Shown here piece after piece: positions 24,523 through 33,093 of a stretch of 64,000 nt of DNA; the stretch's first letter is position 1; each line of letters starts with the position of its first letter. The DNA is from DATEGZ01 sp035519535 (lineage in GTDB: Bacteria > Acidobacteriota > Vicinamibacteria > Vicinamibacterales > SCN-69-37): assembly GCA_035519535.1 (NCBI GenBank), contig DATIWF010000116.1, forward strand, positions 1-64,000. Reading direction: 5' to 3'. Position numbers and translations under genes: made by a program. The notes below the pieces were generated by a model. That model was not told the origin of the DNA. It saw nothing but the letters and a program-made list of their open reading frames with translations, and ran no database searches.

Positions 24523-25577
24523 GGCGCGAGCTGCTCGAGGAAGCGCAGGTCGTTCTCGAAGAACATCCGGATGTCGTCGACGCGATAGAGCAGGATGGCC
24601 AGCCGCTCGATGCCCATCCCGAAGGCGAATCCCGTGTACTTGTCCGCGTTGTACCCGACGGCCTCGAAGAGCGCCGGGTGGACCATGCCGCAGCCGAGGA
24701 TCTCGAGCCAGCCGGTCTGCTTGCAGAGGCCGCAGCCCCGCCCGTGACAGCCCTGGCACTCGACGTCGAGCTCGGCCGACGGCTCCGTGTACGGGAAGAA
24801 GCTCGGGCGGAACCGCGTCTTGATTCCGGCACCGAAGAAGGCCTCGGCGAATGCCGTGAGGGTGCCCTTCAGATCGGCCAGGCTGATGCCCTCGTCGACG
24901 AACAGGCCCTCGACCTGCGTGAACATCGGCGTGTGCGTCGCGTCGAAGTTGTCGCGGCGGTAGACGCGGCCGGGCGCGATGATCCGCACCGGAGGCGGGT
25001 GCGTCTCCATGTAGCGGATCTGCATGCCCGACGTGTGCGTGCGCAGGAGCGTGCCCGCGCGGCCGGCGGGCGCCGAAGCCGCCACTGGATGCTCGAGGTA
25101 CAGCGTGTCCTGCATGTCGCGCGCCGGGTGCTCGGGCGGCATGTTGAGCGCCTCGAAGTTGTGCCAGTCGTCCTCGATTTCGGGCCCTTCGATGATCTGA
25201 CAGCCCATCGCCGCGAAGATGTCCTCGACGCGCTCCCTGACGTGCGTCAGCGGGTGGCGCCGGCCGACGGGCGGAATCCGGCCGGGCAGCGTGATGTCCA
25301 CGCTGCCGGCGACGGGCGCCTGCGCGAGCAGCTCCAGCTCCCGGAGCTCGAGCGTCTGATCGATCTCGTGCTTGAGCGCGTTGGCGGCGGCGCCGAACGC
25401 CGGGCGGGCCGCCGGCGGCTGAAACGAAATCTGCTTGAGCGCGAAGTTCAGCTCGCCCTTCGTCCGGCCGAGGAAGCGATCGCGCACGGCTTTGAGGTCG
25501 GCCGGCGTCGCGACGACGGCCATGGCCTCGTGGAACCGCGCGCGGATCTTGTCAATCTCGGGATGCGAGTCGGTCAT
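24519..25577 (-). CDS. pheS: phenylalanyl-tRNA synthetase alpha subunit
   Basis: A 352-residue class II synthetase subunit holding the active site. An N-terminal coiled coil (about 1-90) that grips tRNA is followed by motif 1, motif 2 (APGRVYRRDNFDATHTPMF) and motif 3 (GFAFGMGIERLAILLY). A cysteine-rich segment (ECQGCHGRGCGLCKQTGW, about 276-293) is a likely zinc-binding loop found in a subset of bacterial PheS. No T-box or Phe-rich leader peptide is apparent upstream; instead a repeat element separates it from rplT. Confidence 0.96.
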   Translation of the reverse strand: MTDSHPEIDKIRARFHEAMAVVATPADLKAVRDRFLGRTKGELNFALKQISFQPPAARPAFGAAANALKHEIDQTLELRELELLAQAPVAGSVDITLPGRIPPVGRRHPLTHVRERVEDIFAAMGCQIIEGPEIEDDWHNFEALNMPPEHPARDMQDTLYLEHPVAASAPAGRAGTLLRTHTSGMQIRYMETHPPPVRIIAPGRVYRRDNFDATHTPMFTQVEGLFVDEGISLADLKGTLTAFAEAFFGAGIKTRFRPSFFPYTEPSAELDVECQGCHGRGCGLCKQTGWLEILGCGMVHPALFEAVGYNADKYTGFAFGMGIERLAILLYRVDDIRMFFENDLRFLEQLAP

Positions 25578-25655
25578 GACGGGCTCACGTCAGGCACGAA
25601 GCATAGCGTGTCAGGCGCGAGATGCCAACGCGGGACGCGAATGCCAACACCGGGT

Positions 25656-25797
25656 CACCACGAAGCTCACGAAGCGTGGCCGCGCCGAGCCTCAGCACGG
25701 CATAGCGCAAGGTTTGTCGCGCGCCGTCGATCGCGCTTGGCTTCGCCGGGCCGTCAGATCGACGGCGCCGCGGCCGGCCTTCGTGTCCTTCGTGGTG
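25656..25797. repeat. 142-bp element bounded by CACCACGAAG inverted repeats
   Basis: CACCACGAAGCTCACGAAG (25656-25674) and CTTCGTGTCCTTCGTGGTG (25779-25797) are imperfect inverted repeats (17 of 19 positions pair). The stretch between pheS and rplT that holds them has no convincing gene. CACCACGAAGGACACGAAG-type termini mark small dispersed repeats in several GC-rich phyla; this looks like one copy of a non-autonomous element. Confidence 0.6.
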
Positions 25798-25810
25798 GAC
25801 CCTCGACGCG

Positions 25811-26179
25811 CTACGCCGGGCGGGCCGGCTGCGCCTTCTGCGCTTGCGCGGCGAGGGACGCAAACGCCGACGGATGGTTCACCGCGAGCTCGGCCAGGCT
25901 CTTGCGATCAAGACCGACGCCCGCGGCCTTCAGGCCGCTGATGAGCTGTCCGTAGCTCAGGCCGTGCTGGCGCGCCGCGGCGTTGATGCGCACGACCCAC
26001 AGCCGGCGGAAGTCGCGCTTCTTGCGGCGCCGGCCGGTGTACGCGTAGGCCAGCGCCTTGTCGACCGATTCCTGCGCGGCCTGGTACAGCTTGCTCTTGG
26101 TGGCGTAAAACCCTTTCGCGCGCTTCAGCAGCTTCTTGCGCTTGGCGCGGCGATGCGGGCCTCTCTTGACCCTCGGCAT
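25811..26179 (-). CDS. rplT: 50S ribosomal protein L20
   Basis: A 122-residue L20 with the very basic N-terminal tail (MPRVKRGPHRRAKRKKLLKR) that threads into 23S rRNA and the globular domain with RRLWVVRINAAARQHGLSYG. L20 is needed for early 50S assembly and, in many bacteria, represses its own operon. Gene order infC-rpmI-rplT is the universal one. Confidence 0.97.
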   Translation of the reverse strand: MPRVKRGPHRRAKRKKLLKRAKGFYATKSKLYQAAQESVDKALAYAYTGRRRKKRDFRRLWVVRINAAARQHGLSYGQLISGLKAAGVGLDRKSLAELAVNHPSAFASLAAQAQKAQPARPA

Positions 26180-26244
26180 ATACCCTCACGGGAAGTTTGA
26201 AGTTAGCAGCCAGAAGTTAGAAGTTCCTTCGAGCGTGGACCCTG

Positions 26245-26442
26245 TCAATCGTACGGGAGCATCCGCCTCAGCCGCGCGGCGTCGGCGGCGGCGACGACTT
26301 CGGTGCCGCGCATGTGGCGCTTGCGCTGCTTCGGCTTGCTGGTGAGGATGTGGCGCCGGAAGGCCTTGGGGCGCATGAATTTGCCCGTCCCGGTCTTCTT
26401 GAAACGCTTGGCCGCGCCGCGGTGGCTCTTGATCTTTGGCAT
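26245..26442 (-). CDS. rpmI: 50S ribosomal protein L35
   Basis: A 65-residue L35: MPKIKSHRGAAKRFKKTGTG is the family start, followed by the KRHMRG motif. It lies between infC and rplT in the standard operon. The 65-base gap to rplT contains short GAAGTT repeats but no clear structure. Confidence 0.97.
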   Translation of the reverse strand: MPKIKSHRGAAKRFKKTGTGKFMRPKAFRRHILTSKPKQRKRHMRGTEVVAAADAARLRRMLPYD

Positions 26443-26478
26443 CGTCGTCCTCGGTCCCTCGTCCTCAGTCCGTGTTCG

Positions 26479-27030
26479 TCAGTTTCGTCGCGCGCCGCCC
26501 GGTCGCGGCGCGAGAATCGTGTGCAGCTGGTTGCCTTCCTTTTGCGGCGCGGTCTCCGTGACCGCGACCTCGCTCAGGTCCGTGATCAGCCGGTCCAGGA
26601 TCCGGTGGCCGATTTCCGGGTGCGCGTTCTCGCGCCCGCGGAAGAAGATCGTCGCCTTGACCTTGTCGCCCTCCGAGAGGAAGCGCTCGATGTGCTTCTT
26701 CTTGAACTGGTAGTCGTGCTCGTCGACCTTCGGCCGGAACTTGATCTCCTTGACCTCGATCACCTTCTGGTGTTTCTTCGCCGCGCGCGCCCGCTTCTGC
26801 TGCTCGTATTGGTACTTGCCGAAATCCATGATTCGGCACACCGGCGGTATGGCGGTCGGTGAGATCTCGACCAGGTCGAGTCCCTTGCTTCTCGCCAGCG
26901 CGAGTGCCTGCGGTGGCGGCATGATGCCCAGCTGCTGGCCGGTGTCGTCGATGACGCGGATTTCGCGCACCCTGATACGTTCGTTCGTCCGAACGCGGTC
27001 GTCACGGCGTGGCCCTCGATCGAAAGCGAT
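26479..27030 (-). CDS. infC: translation initiation factor IF-3, AUC start codon
   Basis: IF-3 binds the 30S subunit, keeps 50S away and checks start-codon pairing. A frame from the first ATG (26970) would lack part of the conserved N-terminus. Reading on upstream gives RTNERIRVREIRVIDDTGQQ, the family's N-domain start, and the frame opens with ATC at 27030, preceded by a perfect GGGGAGGT ribosome site five bases away. That yields 183 residues, the normal size. IF-3 genes classically use AUU/AUC starts so that the factor, which rejects such codons, limits its own synthesis. The N- and C-domains (C-domain IRFRPK-like KEIKFRPKVDEHDYQFK) are complete. It begins 15 bases after the thrS stop. Confidence 0.93.
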   Translation of the reverse strand: MAFDRGPRRDDRVRTNERIRVREIRVIDDTGQQLGIMPPPQALALARSKGLDLVEISPTAIPPVCRIMDFGKYQYEQQKRARAAKKHQKVIEVKEIKFRPKVDEHDYQFKKKHIERFLSEGDKVKATIFFRGRENAHPEIGHRILDRLITDLSEVAVTETAPQKEGNQLHTILAPRPGGARRN

Positions 27031-27035
27031 AACCT

Positions 27036-27043
27036 ACCTCCCC
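27036..27043 (-). promoter_or_regulatory. Shine-Dalgarno sequence that fixes the infC AUC start
   Basis: GGGGAGGT on the minus strand, five bases before ATC at 27030. Nothing comparable precedes the internal ATG at 26970, so this site decides the start. Confidence 0.8.
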
Positions 27044-27045
27044 GG

Positions 27046-28992
27046 CTAGTCGGCGGGGCCTCCCGAGCGCGCGGCGATCGCGCGCCTCGCCGACGTGACA
27101 AAGTCATCCACCGGCCGCGCGCCCAGATCGCCGCCCGACCGGCTCCGGACCGCGACCGTGCCCTCGGCCGCCTCCCGGTCGCCCACTACCAGCATATACG
27201 GCACTTTCTTCAGCTGGGCCTCCCGGATCTTAAACCCGATCTTCTCCTGCCGGTCGTCGAGCTCCACCCGCAGCCCGGCGGACGCGAGCCGCGCCCGGAC
27301 CGAGTCGGCGTACTCGATGTGCCGGTCGGCGATCGGCAGGAGCACCGCCTGGACCGGCGCCAGCCAGAGCGGGAACGCCCCGGCGTAGTGCTCGATCAGG
27401 AGCGCGATGAATCGCTCGAAGCTGCCGAAGATCGCGCGATGGATGACGACCGGCCGATGTTCGGCGTTGTCCGCGCCGGTGTATTTCAGCTCGAACTGCT
27501 GCGGCAGCTGGTAGTCGAGCTGGATCGTCGCGCACTGCCACTTGCGGCCGAGCGCGTCGGTCACCGAAAAGTCGATCTTCGGCCCGTAGAACGCGCCGTC
27601 GCCCTCGTCGATCGTGTAGGCCTGGCCCGCGGCGGCGAGCGCCTTCTTCAGCTCGCTCTCGGCGTGGTCCCAGGTCGCCTTCTCGCCGAGATACTCGGCG
27701 GGCCGCGTCGCGAGCGTCATCTCGGGCGTGAGGCCGAAGTCGTCGTACACGCGGCGCACGAGACGGAGCAGCCGCTCGACTTCCTCGCCAATCTGATCCT
27801 CGCGCAGGAAGATGTGGGCGTCGTCCATGATGAACTCGCGCACGCGCGTCAGGCCGCTCAGCACGCCCGACGCCTCCATCCGGTGGAGCACGCTCTGCTC
27901 GTGGATGCGCATCGGCAGATCACGGTAACTGCGCACTTCGCTGCCGAACAGGAGCATGTGTCCGGGGCAGTTCATCGGCTTCAGGCCGGACCGGTTCTCC
28001 TCGGAATCCGATTCGATGAGGAACATGTTCTGGCGGTAGTGCGCCCAGTGTCCCGACGTCTGCCACAGCGCCTTGTTGAACACCAGAGGCGCGCGCACTT
28101 CGACGTACCCCGCCGGGAACAACACCTCACGCATGTAGTTGCCGAGCAGGTGGACCAGCGTCGTCCCCTTCGGGAGCCAGAACGGCTCGCCGGGGGCCCA
28201 GTGGTGGAACCAGAACAGCCCGAGCTCGCGGCCGAGTTTCCGGTGGTCGCGCTTCTTGGCTTCCTCGACCTGCGTCAGGTGCGCCTTGAGGTCGTCTTCC
28301 TTGAAGAACGCGGTGCCGTAGATGCGCTGCATCGGCTGATTGCGCGCATCGCCCTTCCAGTACGCATTCGACACCGAGAGCAGCTTGAATGCCTTCAGGC
28401 TCTTGGTCGACGGCACGTGCGGGCCGACGCAGAAATCGACGAAGGTGTCGCGATCCTTGATCGTGTAGCACGACACCTCAGTCTGGCCCTCGGTCTTCTC
28501 CTGAATGAGCTGGACCTTGAGCGGCTCGCCGCGCTTGGTGAAGAACTCGATGGCTTCCTGCTTCGGCCACAGCTGCCGTTCGTACGGCAGGTCCTGCGAC
28601 GCGAGGTCGCGCATCTTCGCTTCGATCTTCTCGAGGTCCTCGGGCACGAACGGCCGCGGCACGACGAAGTCGTAGAAGAAACCCTCGTCGGTCGCCGGTC
28701 CGATGCCGCACTGCGCACCCGGGAACAAGTTGGTGACGGCCGCCGCCAGCAGATGCGCCGTCGAATGACGGTAAAGATGCAGCGCGGCCGGGCCATCGGG
28801 CGTGAGGATCTTCAGTGACGCATCCCGGTCGAGCGGATAGGTCAGGTCGACGAACTGCCCGTTCACTTCCGCGGCGAGCGCTTTCTTCATCACGCTCTGC
28901 GGCAGCGCCGTCGAGGCGAACTCCCGCACCGGCGTGCCGCGCGGCACGCTCTTCTGGGACCCATCGGGGAGAGTCACTGTAATGGAGGACAT
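27046..28992 (-). CDS. thrS: threonyl-tRNA synthetase
   Basis: A 648-residue class II synthetase. It contains the TGS domain (1-62, ITVTLPDGSQKSVPRGTPV), the editing N2 domain with HSTAHLLAAAV (about 78-90) and the catalytic core with NCPGHMLLFGSEVRSYRDLPMR (zinc Cys and motif 2 region), plus HRAIFGSFERFIALLIEH (motif 3) and the C-terminal anticodon-binding domain from about 540. The ATG lies 16 bases after the end of a tRNA-Val gene with no room for a separate promoter, so thrS is probably made from a transcript that begins with the tRNA. It heads the thrS-infC-rpmI-rplT set. Confidence 0.97.
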   Translation of the reverse strand: MSSITVTLPDGSQKSVPRGTPVREFASTALPQSVMKKALAAEVNGQFVDLTYPLDRDASLKILTPDGPAALHLYRHSTAHLLAAAVTNLFPGAQCGIGPATDEGFFYDFVVPRPFVPEDLEKIEAKMRDLASQDLPYERQLWPKQEAIEFFTKRGEPLKVQLIQEKTEGQTEVSCYTIKDRDTFVDFCVGPHVPSTKSLKAFKLLSVSNAYWKGDARNQPMQRIYGTAFFKEDDLKAHLTQVEEAKKRDHRKLGRELGLFWFHHWAPGEPFWLPKGTTLVHLLGNYMREVLFPAGYVEVRAPLVFNKALWQTSGHWAHYRQNMFLIESDSEENRSGLKPMNCPGHMLLFGSEVRSYRDLPMRIHEQSVLHRMEASGVLSGLTRVREFIMDDAHIFLREDQIGEEVERLLRLVRRVYDDFGLTPEMTLATRPAEYLGEKATWDHAESELKKALAAAGQAYTIDEGDGAFYGPKIDFSVTDALGRKWQCATIQLDYQLPQQFELKYTGADNAEHRPVVIHRAIFGSFERFIALLIEHYAGAFPLWLAPVQAVLLPIADRHIEYADSVRARLASAGLRVELDDRQEKIGFKIREAQLKKVPYMLVVGDREAAEGTVAVRSRSGGDLGARPVDDFVTSARRAIAARSGGPAD

Positions 28993-29008
28993 CTGACAAG
29001 TCAGAGGT

Positions 29009-29085
29009 TGGTAGGCACGGGCGGACTCGAACCGCCGACCTCCTGCATGTCAAGCAGGCGCTCTAACCAGCTGAGCTACATGCCT
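29009..29085 (-). tRNA. tRNA-Val (anticodon GAC)
   Basis: A 77-nt tRNA including an encoded CCA. The acceptor stem pairs AGGCATG with CGTGCCT, the D arm is GCTCAGCTGGTTAGAGC, the anticodon loop TTGACAT gives GAC between CCTGC and GCAGG, and the T arm is GGCGGTTCGAGTCCGCC. It reads GUC/GUU valine codons. Confidence 0.96.
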
Positions 29086-29184
29086 AGGATTCCGTCTGCC
29101 GGCCCGCCGCGCGAATGCCGAACGCCCAGTATAGCGGAGTCTCGGGCCCGCACGCACCTCGCACCCGGCACGCCGCCTCGCGCA

Positions 29185-30348
29185 CTACTTCTTGACCTTC
29201 AGCTGCTCGACGGCCTTGGCGAGCGCAGCGTCCGTCGTCGGGGGCGCTTCGCCGAAGGGCACGACCGGCTGTTCGACGGCCACATTCGGCCGCAGGCCGC
29301 GCTCGTGGATGGGGGTGCCGTCCGGCAGGACGTACCGCTGCGTCGTCATCCAGAACGCACGGTTGTCCGGCAGTTTGACGAGGCGCTGTACGCCGGCGAT
29401 GCCCCCCGTCGGTTCGCCGACGAGCGACGCCCGGGAGTTCGCCTGAAGCGCGGCGGCAAAAACCTCGGCGGCGTTGGCCGTGCCGCTCGAAACCAGCAGG
29501 ACGGCCGGGGCCGTCACCGCGCCGTCGCCCGGTCCCGCCATCGTCACGGTCTTGTTGTCCGCGCGGCCAGCGAGCGTCGCGATCGTGCCCGACTTGAGAA
29601 ACAGCCGCGCCGCCGCGATGCCATCGGCGGGCGCGCCGTCAGCCGTTCCGCGGATGTCGATGACGAGCCCTGACGAGCCCTGCGCCTCGTCGGCGATCTT
29701 CTTGATCGCGGCCGGGACGTCGTGCGTGAACCGCGCGATGCGGATGTAGGTTTCGCCGCCAGGCAGCTTCTTGCTCGTGACGACGTCGCCGGTCGACGTC
29801 GCACGCACGAGCGTCACCTCGTGGGGGTCCGCGGCGCTGCTGCGAAGAACCAGGAGGCGCACGCTCGACCCGGCCGTGCCGCGCAAAAGGCGCGTGCCGG
29901 TGAGCGCCGACATCTCGCGCGCCGGCTTGCCGTCGATCATCCGGATGTAATCGCCGGTGCGCAGTCCCGCGAGCGCGGCGGGCGATCCATCCTCGACGCC
30001 GACGATGCGCAGCCAGACCTGCCGCGTGACGACAAGCCCGACGCCGGCCGGCGGCAGCGGCGTGCCGGCCTCGATCGCCTGCATTTCCTCGGGCAAAAGG
30101 TACGCGCTCGAGGGGTCCAGCCCATCGGCCAGCCCGCGCATCGCGCCGTCCATCACCTTGTCCACGTCCACCGGCTCGACGTAGCTTGTGAGGATCAGAT
30201 TCACCACCTGGCCGAACAAGCGGAGGTCGGCGAATGCCTGCTGCGTGCCCCCGCCGGTCGGCGTCGCGCTCAGGAGCCCTCCCACGCCCACAAACAGCAC
30301 GAGGGGCGTCGAGATCAGCAGCACCAGCAGACGGGTCTTGAAGGACAT
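29185..30348 (-). CDS. S41-family (C-terminal processing protease-like) protein, catalytic residues missing
   Basis: A 387-residue exported protein with an N-terminal membrane anchor (about 5-27), an S41 cap segment, a PDZ domain (about 100-185, GVEDGSPAALAGLRTGDYIRMIDG) and the crotonase-like S41 core. The core motif reads GTANAAEVFAAALQANSRASLVGEPTGGIAGVQ split across residues 289-321. Aligned to E. coli Tsp, catalytic Ser430 falls on Asn292, Asp441 on Ala303 and Lys455 on Ile317. All three are lost, yet the frame, PDZ and fold are preserved. It is therefore probably a pseudoprotease that binds C-termini or regulates an active paralogue. Start 30348 is preferred over in-frame ATG 30357; neither has a strong ribosome site. 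Confidence 0.85.
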   Translation of the reverse strand: MSFKTRLLVLLISTPLVLFVGVGGLLSATPTGGGTQQAFADLRLFGQVVNLILTSYVEPVDVDKVMDGAMRGLADGLDPSSAYLLPEEMQAIEAGTPLPPAGVGLVVTRQVWLRIVGVEDGSPAALAGLRTGDYIRMIDGKPAREMSALTGTRLLRGTAGSSVRLLVLRSSAADPHEVTLVRATSTGDVVTSKKLPGGETYIRIARFTHDVPAAIKKIADEAQGSSGLVIDIRGTADGAPADGIAAARLFLKSGTIATLAGRADNKTVTMAGPGDGAVTAPAVLLVSSGTANAAEVFAAALQANSRASLVGEPTGGIAGVQRLVKLPDNRAFWMTTQRYVLPDGTPIHERGLRPNVAVEQPVVPFGEAPPTTDAALAKAVEQLKVKK

Positions 30349-30419
30349 GGATCTCATTATCAGGCACCAGGCAGGAAGATCAAAGGCACGAGGCACTGGT
30401 GAGCCTCGCGCGCAACAGT

Positions 30420-30452
30420 GTCTAGTGCCTAGTGCCTAGTCCCTAGTGCCTG
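30420..30452. repeat. short TAGTGCC tandem repeat
   Basis: Four near-identical units of about seven to eight bases (CTAGTGC, with one variant CTAGTCC) follow each other upstream of the S41-like gene. Partly complementary GGCACCAGG/GGCACTGG units lie at 30362-30401, so the region could fold back. Positions 30349-30596 hold no gene I can support. Confidence 0.55.
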
Positions 30453-30596
30453 CCCTCATTGGCACGTGCGCCGTTCCGAGGCGTTTTCGCACGGTTCCAC
30501 AGGCGGTCCATCGCCGGCTCGAGGAACCGGCCGTACCGCGCGAGGGCGAGGTGGTGTTGTTCCGAGCGCGCACGATGGCGCGCCGTCGCGGCGCTG

Positions 30597-31019
30597 TCAA
30601 GCCCTGGCGCGCGTCGCGCGCGCCAGCATCACGCTCGCGACCAGCAGGAGCGGCGCCGACGTCGCACCCGGCAGCCAGCGCTGGAAATACGCCGAGCCGA
30701 CGAGGTGGCCCAGGCCGTTGAAGAACATGATGACCGCCAGGATCCACGACGCCAGGCGCGTGCCGACCGCGCCTCGACGGACCAGCGGTGTGAGCAGGCC
30801 CAGGATGATCACCACCAGGATGAGGCCCGCCAGCCAGGCATCGAACTCGAACGTTGGCATCGGGAACCAGGCGATCCGCGACCGAATTCTCAGCACGAGC
30901 GGGTTGTAGAACTCGAGGAAGTGCGTGAGCGCTTCGTCGGCGACGTGCAGCGCCAGCGCCGCGACGAGCAGGAGCCAGGCGCGCGCGTGACGCATCGCCG
31001 GCGGGACCGCGTCCGTCAT
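30597..31019 (-). CDS. small membrane protein, HXXEE-like
   Basis: A 140-residue protein with four hydrophobic segments (about 13-30, 60-80, 93-110, 118-135). The first helix ends in HVADEALTHFLEFYNP, similar to the His-x-x-acidic-acidic motif that names the HXXEE domain of unknown function, but the match is partial. Its start overlaps the stop region of the upstream phosphodiesterase gene by only a few bases of spacing, so the two are likely co-transcribed. No function can be given. Confidence 0.6.
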   Translation of the reverse strand: MTDAVPPAMRHARAWLLLVAALALHVADEALTHFLEFYNPLVLRIRSRIAWFPMPTFEFDAWLAGLILVVIILGLLTPLVRRGAVGTRLASWILAVIMFFNGLGHLVGSAYFQRWLPGATSAPLLLVASVMLARATRARA

Positions 31020-31032
31020 CGCCCCTCTGAGA

Positions 31033-33087
31033 TTAGAACAGCGGCTTGCCGTCGATGGTGCCGGGAATCGCGACGCCGAAGAACTTCAGCACGGTCGGCG
31101 CGATATCGATGATGCGCGGGCTCGAGCGCGTGATCGGCTTGCTGCTGACGAACACGCCGGCGGTCGTCTGGTAGTCGAAGCCGCAGTGGTCGCCGCTCCA
31201 CTTCTGAGTGTTCGGATAGACGAGGCCCTGCGGCGAGCCGCCCAGCGTCGTCTGCCATGACACGCGATAGCCGTCCTCGAAGCCGACCTGCAGATCCGGG
31301 GCGTTGCCGAGGAACTCGCCGGAGTACACGTCGTCGCGTTTGTAGACGTTGCGGACGATGCGGTGATAGTCGTCCGGATCCACGAAGGCCAGGAGCTTGC
31401 CCTTGATTTCGTCGGCGAGCGCGCTCGCCTCGGCGCCCGGGCTCACGATGCCCTGGCCCTCGCGGCCGCGCATGTTGATGTAGATCTGCCCGAGGCCCAT
31501 GCTGTAGGCCTTCGTCCGGCTCCAGTCGACGTTCTCCCAGTACTCGCCGCCGCCGAAGAGATCGGAGAGCTTCTTGTCCTTGGAGGGCTCGTTGCCCTTG
31601 ATCGTCATGTAGCCCTGCTGGACGAGCCACGTGTTGAGATTGACGGCCTTGCGCCACGCGTGGAAGCCATGGTCGGAGACGATCATGATGGTCGCGCCCG
31701 GCGGCGCGGCGTCCATCACCTGGCCGACGAACTGATCCGCGCGCTTGTAGACGCGCTCGATCGAGTCGCCGAACTTCGCGGCGAGGTCGGCGTTGTACGC
31801 GGGATGCGCCGGGTCGAGCAGCCGGAACATCATGTGCTGCACGCGGTCGGTCGATTCGATCACCCCGACGAGCAGATCCCAGTCGTTGCCGCCCAGCCGA
31901 TCGAGGATGACCTTGGCGCGGTCGTCGAATGCGCGCATCAGGTCGTCCATGAACGCCTGCTCGTCGATGCGCTCCTCGCGGAGCGGGTTGGTGGCTTCGG
32001 CCCACCCGAGCGTGCGGAACGGCCCGAGCCGCTTGTAGAGATCCGCCGCGAGGCCCGAGGGCGCCGACAGCGGCACGGGCGGCTCGTCGGGCCGGAAATT
32101 GATCGGCGAGGCGTAGAGCCGGAGCTCGTTGTCGGCCTGCTCGAGGTAGAAGAGCAGCATGCCGTGCACGCGGATGAAGACGTTGATCGTGAAGTCGACG
32201 TTGATCCACGTGCTCCACTCGCCGGCCTTGAGCGTGAACGACTGGCCCGCGACCGACAGCGTCGCCTGGCCGCTGCCGCGCGTCCACGCGATGTCGAGCG
32301 GCAGCGACGCGTCCTCGTTGACCTGCAGCTCCGCGACGGCCGTGCGATCCGCGTCGCTCAGCTTGCCCTTCCCGAAGATTTCCTTCACTTTCTTCTTGAT
32401 GATCGGATTCGGCGGGCCCGTGAGCTTGGTATGGGCGACGCCGCTCTCGAACGTCAGGTGCTTGAGGTCGCCCGCCATCTCGCTGTTGCCTTCTTCGTAG
32501 CGGCTGAGGTCGGTCGCCCAGTACGAGTACGTGCCGATCGTGCCGCGCACGTCGGGGGTCGGCAGGCCGGCCAGCAGCTCGCCGTCGGGCACGTCCTCGG
32601 GCGGGAAGGTGACGGGCACCGTGAGCACCTCGCTGCGCACGCCCGCCTGGCCCGCCGTGACCCAGAACGACGTGCCGCCGCGGATGCTCGTGATCTTCGG
32701 GCGCGACAGCGGCATCCAGTTGAAGAGGAACGTCGGCGGCTGTGTGTGGACGATGCCGAGGTCGGGGATGTAGGTCTGGAGGTCGCGCACGAGGAAATCG
32801 TAGATGTTGTGCTTGCCCGGATTGACGCCCGTGGCGAACGACGCCCAGGACGTCGGCGATTCGGGCGACACGGTCGTCTCGAGCCGGCCGAGCGTGCCGG
32901 CCTTGATGAGACTCGCGAACGCCGGCATCTCGCCGCGCTCGAGGTACAGATCGAGGAGCGTCGGATCGAGACCGTCGAAGCCGAGGATCACGAGCTTCTG
33001 GCGTGCTGGCGGCGCCGGGCGCGCGCACGCCGTCCACCCGACGGCGAGCCCGCACGCAAGCGCGGCGGCTGTCCAGCGGCGTCGCAT
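31033..33087 (-). CDS. alkaline-phosphatase-superfamily phosphodiesterase lipoprotein
   Basis: A 684-residue exported protein with a lipobox-like Cys21. The core belongs to the type I phosphodiesterase/nucleotide pyrophosphatase group: ILGFDGLDPTLLD (metal-binding Asp38), the nucleophile region SPTSWASFATGVNPGKHNIYDF (Thr79/Ser80), MIVSDHGFHAW (Asp-His) and GDHCGFDYQTTAGVF (His) supply the two-metal site. A large beta-rich insertion lies at about 220-330. Substrates of this group include nucleotides and phospholipids or sugar phosphates; which applies is unknown. The start at 33087 has TACACT six bases upstream and no ribosome site. It diverges from ruvX. Confidence 0.82.
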   Translation of the reverse strand: MRRRWTAAALACGLAVGWTACARPAPPARQKLVILGFDGLDPTLLDLYLERGEMPAFASLIKAGTLGRLETTVSPESPTSWASFATGVNPGKHNIYDFLVRDLQTYIPDLGIVHTQPPTFLFNWMPLSRPKITSIRGGTSFWVTAGQAGVRSEVLTVPVTFPPEDVPDGELLAGLPTPDVRGTIGTYSYWATDLSRYEEGNSEMAGDLKHLTFESGVAHTKLTGPPNPIIKKKVKEIFGKGKLSDADRTAVAELQVNEDASLPLDIAWTRGSGQATLSVAGQSFTLKAGEWSTWINVDFTINVFIRVHGMLLFYLEQADNELRLYASPINFRPDEPPVPLSAPSGLAADLYKRLGPFRTLGWAEATNPLREERIDEQAFMDDLMRAFDDRAKVILDRLGGNDWDLLVGVIESTDRVQHMMFRLLDPAHPAYNADLAAKFGDSIERVYKRADQFVGQVMDAAPPGATIMIVSDHGFHAWRKAVNLNTWLVQQGYMTIKGNEPSKDKKLSDLFGGGEYWENVDWSRTKAYSMGLGQIYINMRGREGQGIVSPGAEASALADEIKGKLLAFVDPDDYHRIVRNVYKRDDVYSGEFLGNAPDLQVGFEDGYRVSWQTTLGGSPQGLVYPNTQKWSGDHCGFDYQTTAGVFVSSKPITRSSPRIIDIAPTVLKFFGVAIPGTIDGKPLF

Positions 33088-33093
33088 GCCTGC

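Noticed and set aside
24523..24759. Upstream part of a longer PheT frame that could hold the missing domain
   Set aside because: This DNA encodes the C-terminus of PheS in another frame and its translation shows no OB-fold motif.
25578..25810. Small gene between pheS and rplT
   Set aside because: The only open frames are Arg-rich shadows over the inverted-repeat element, with no ribosome site.
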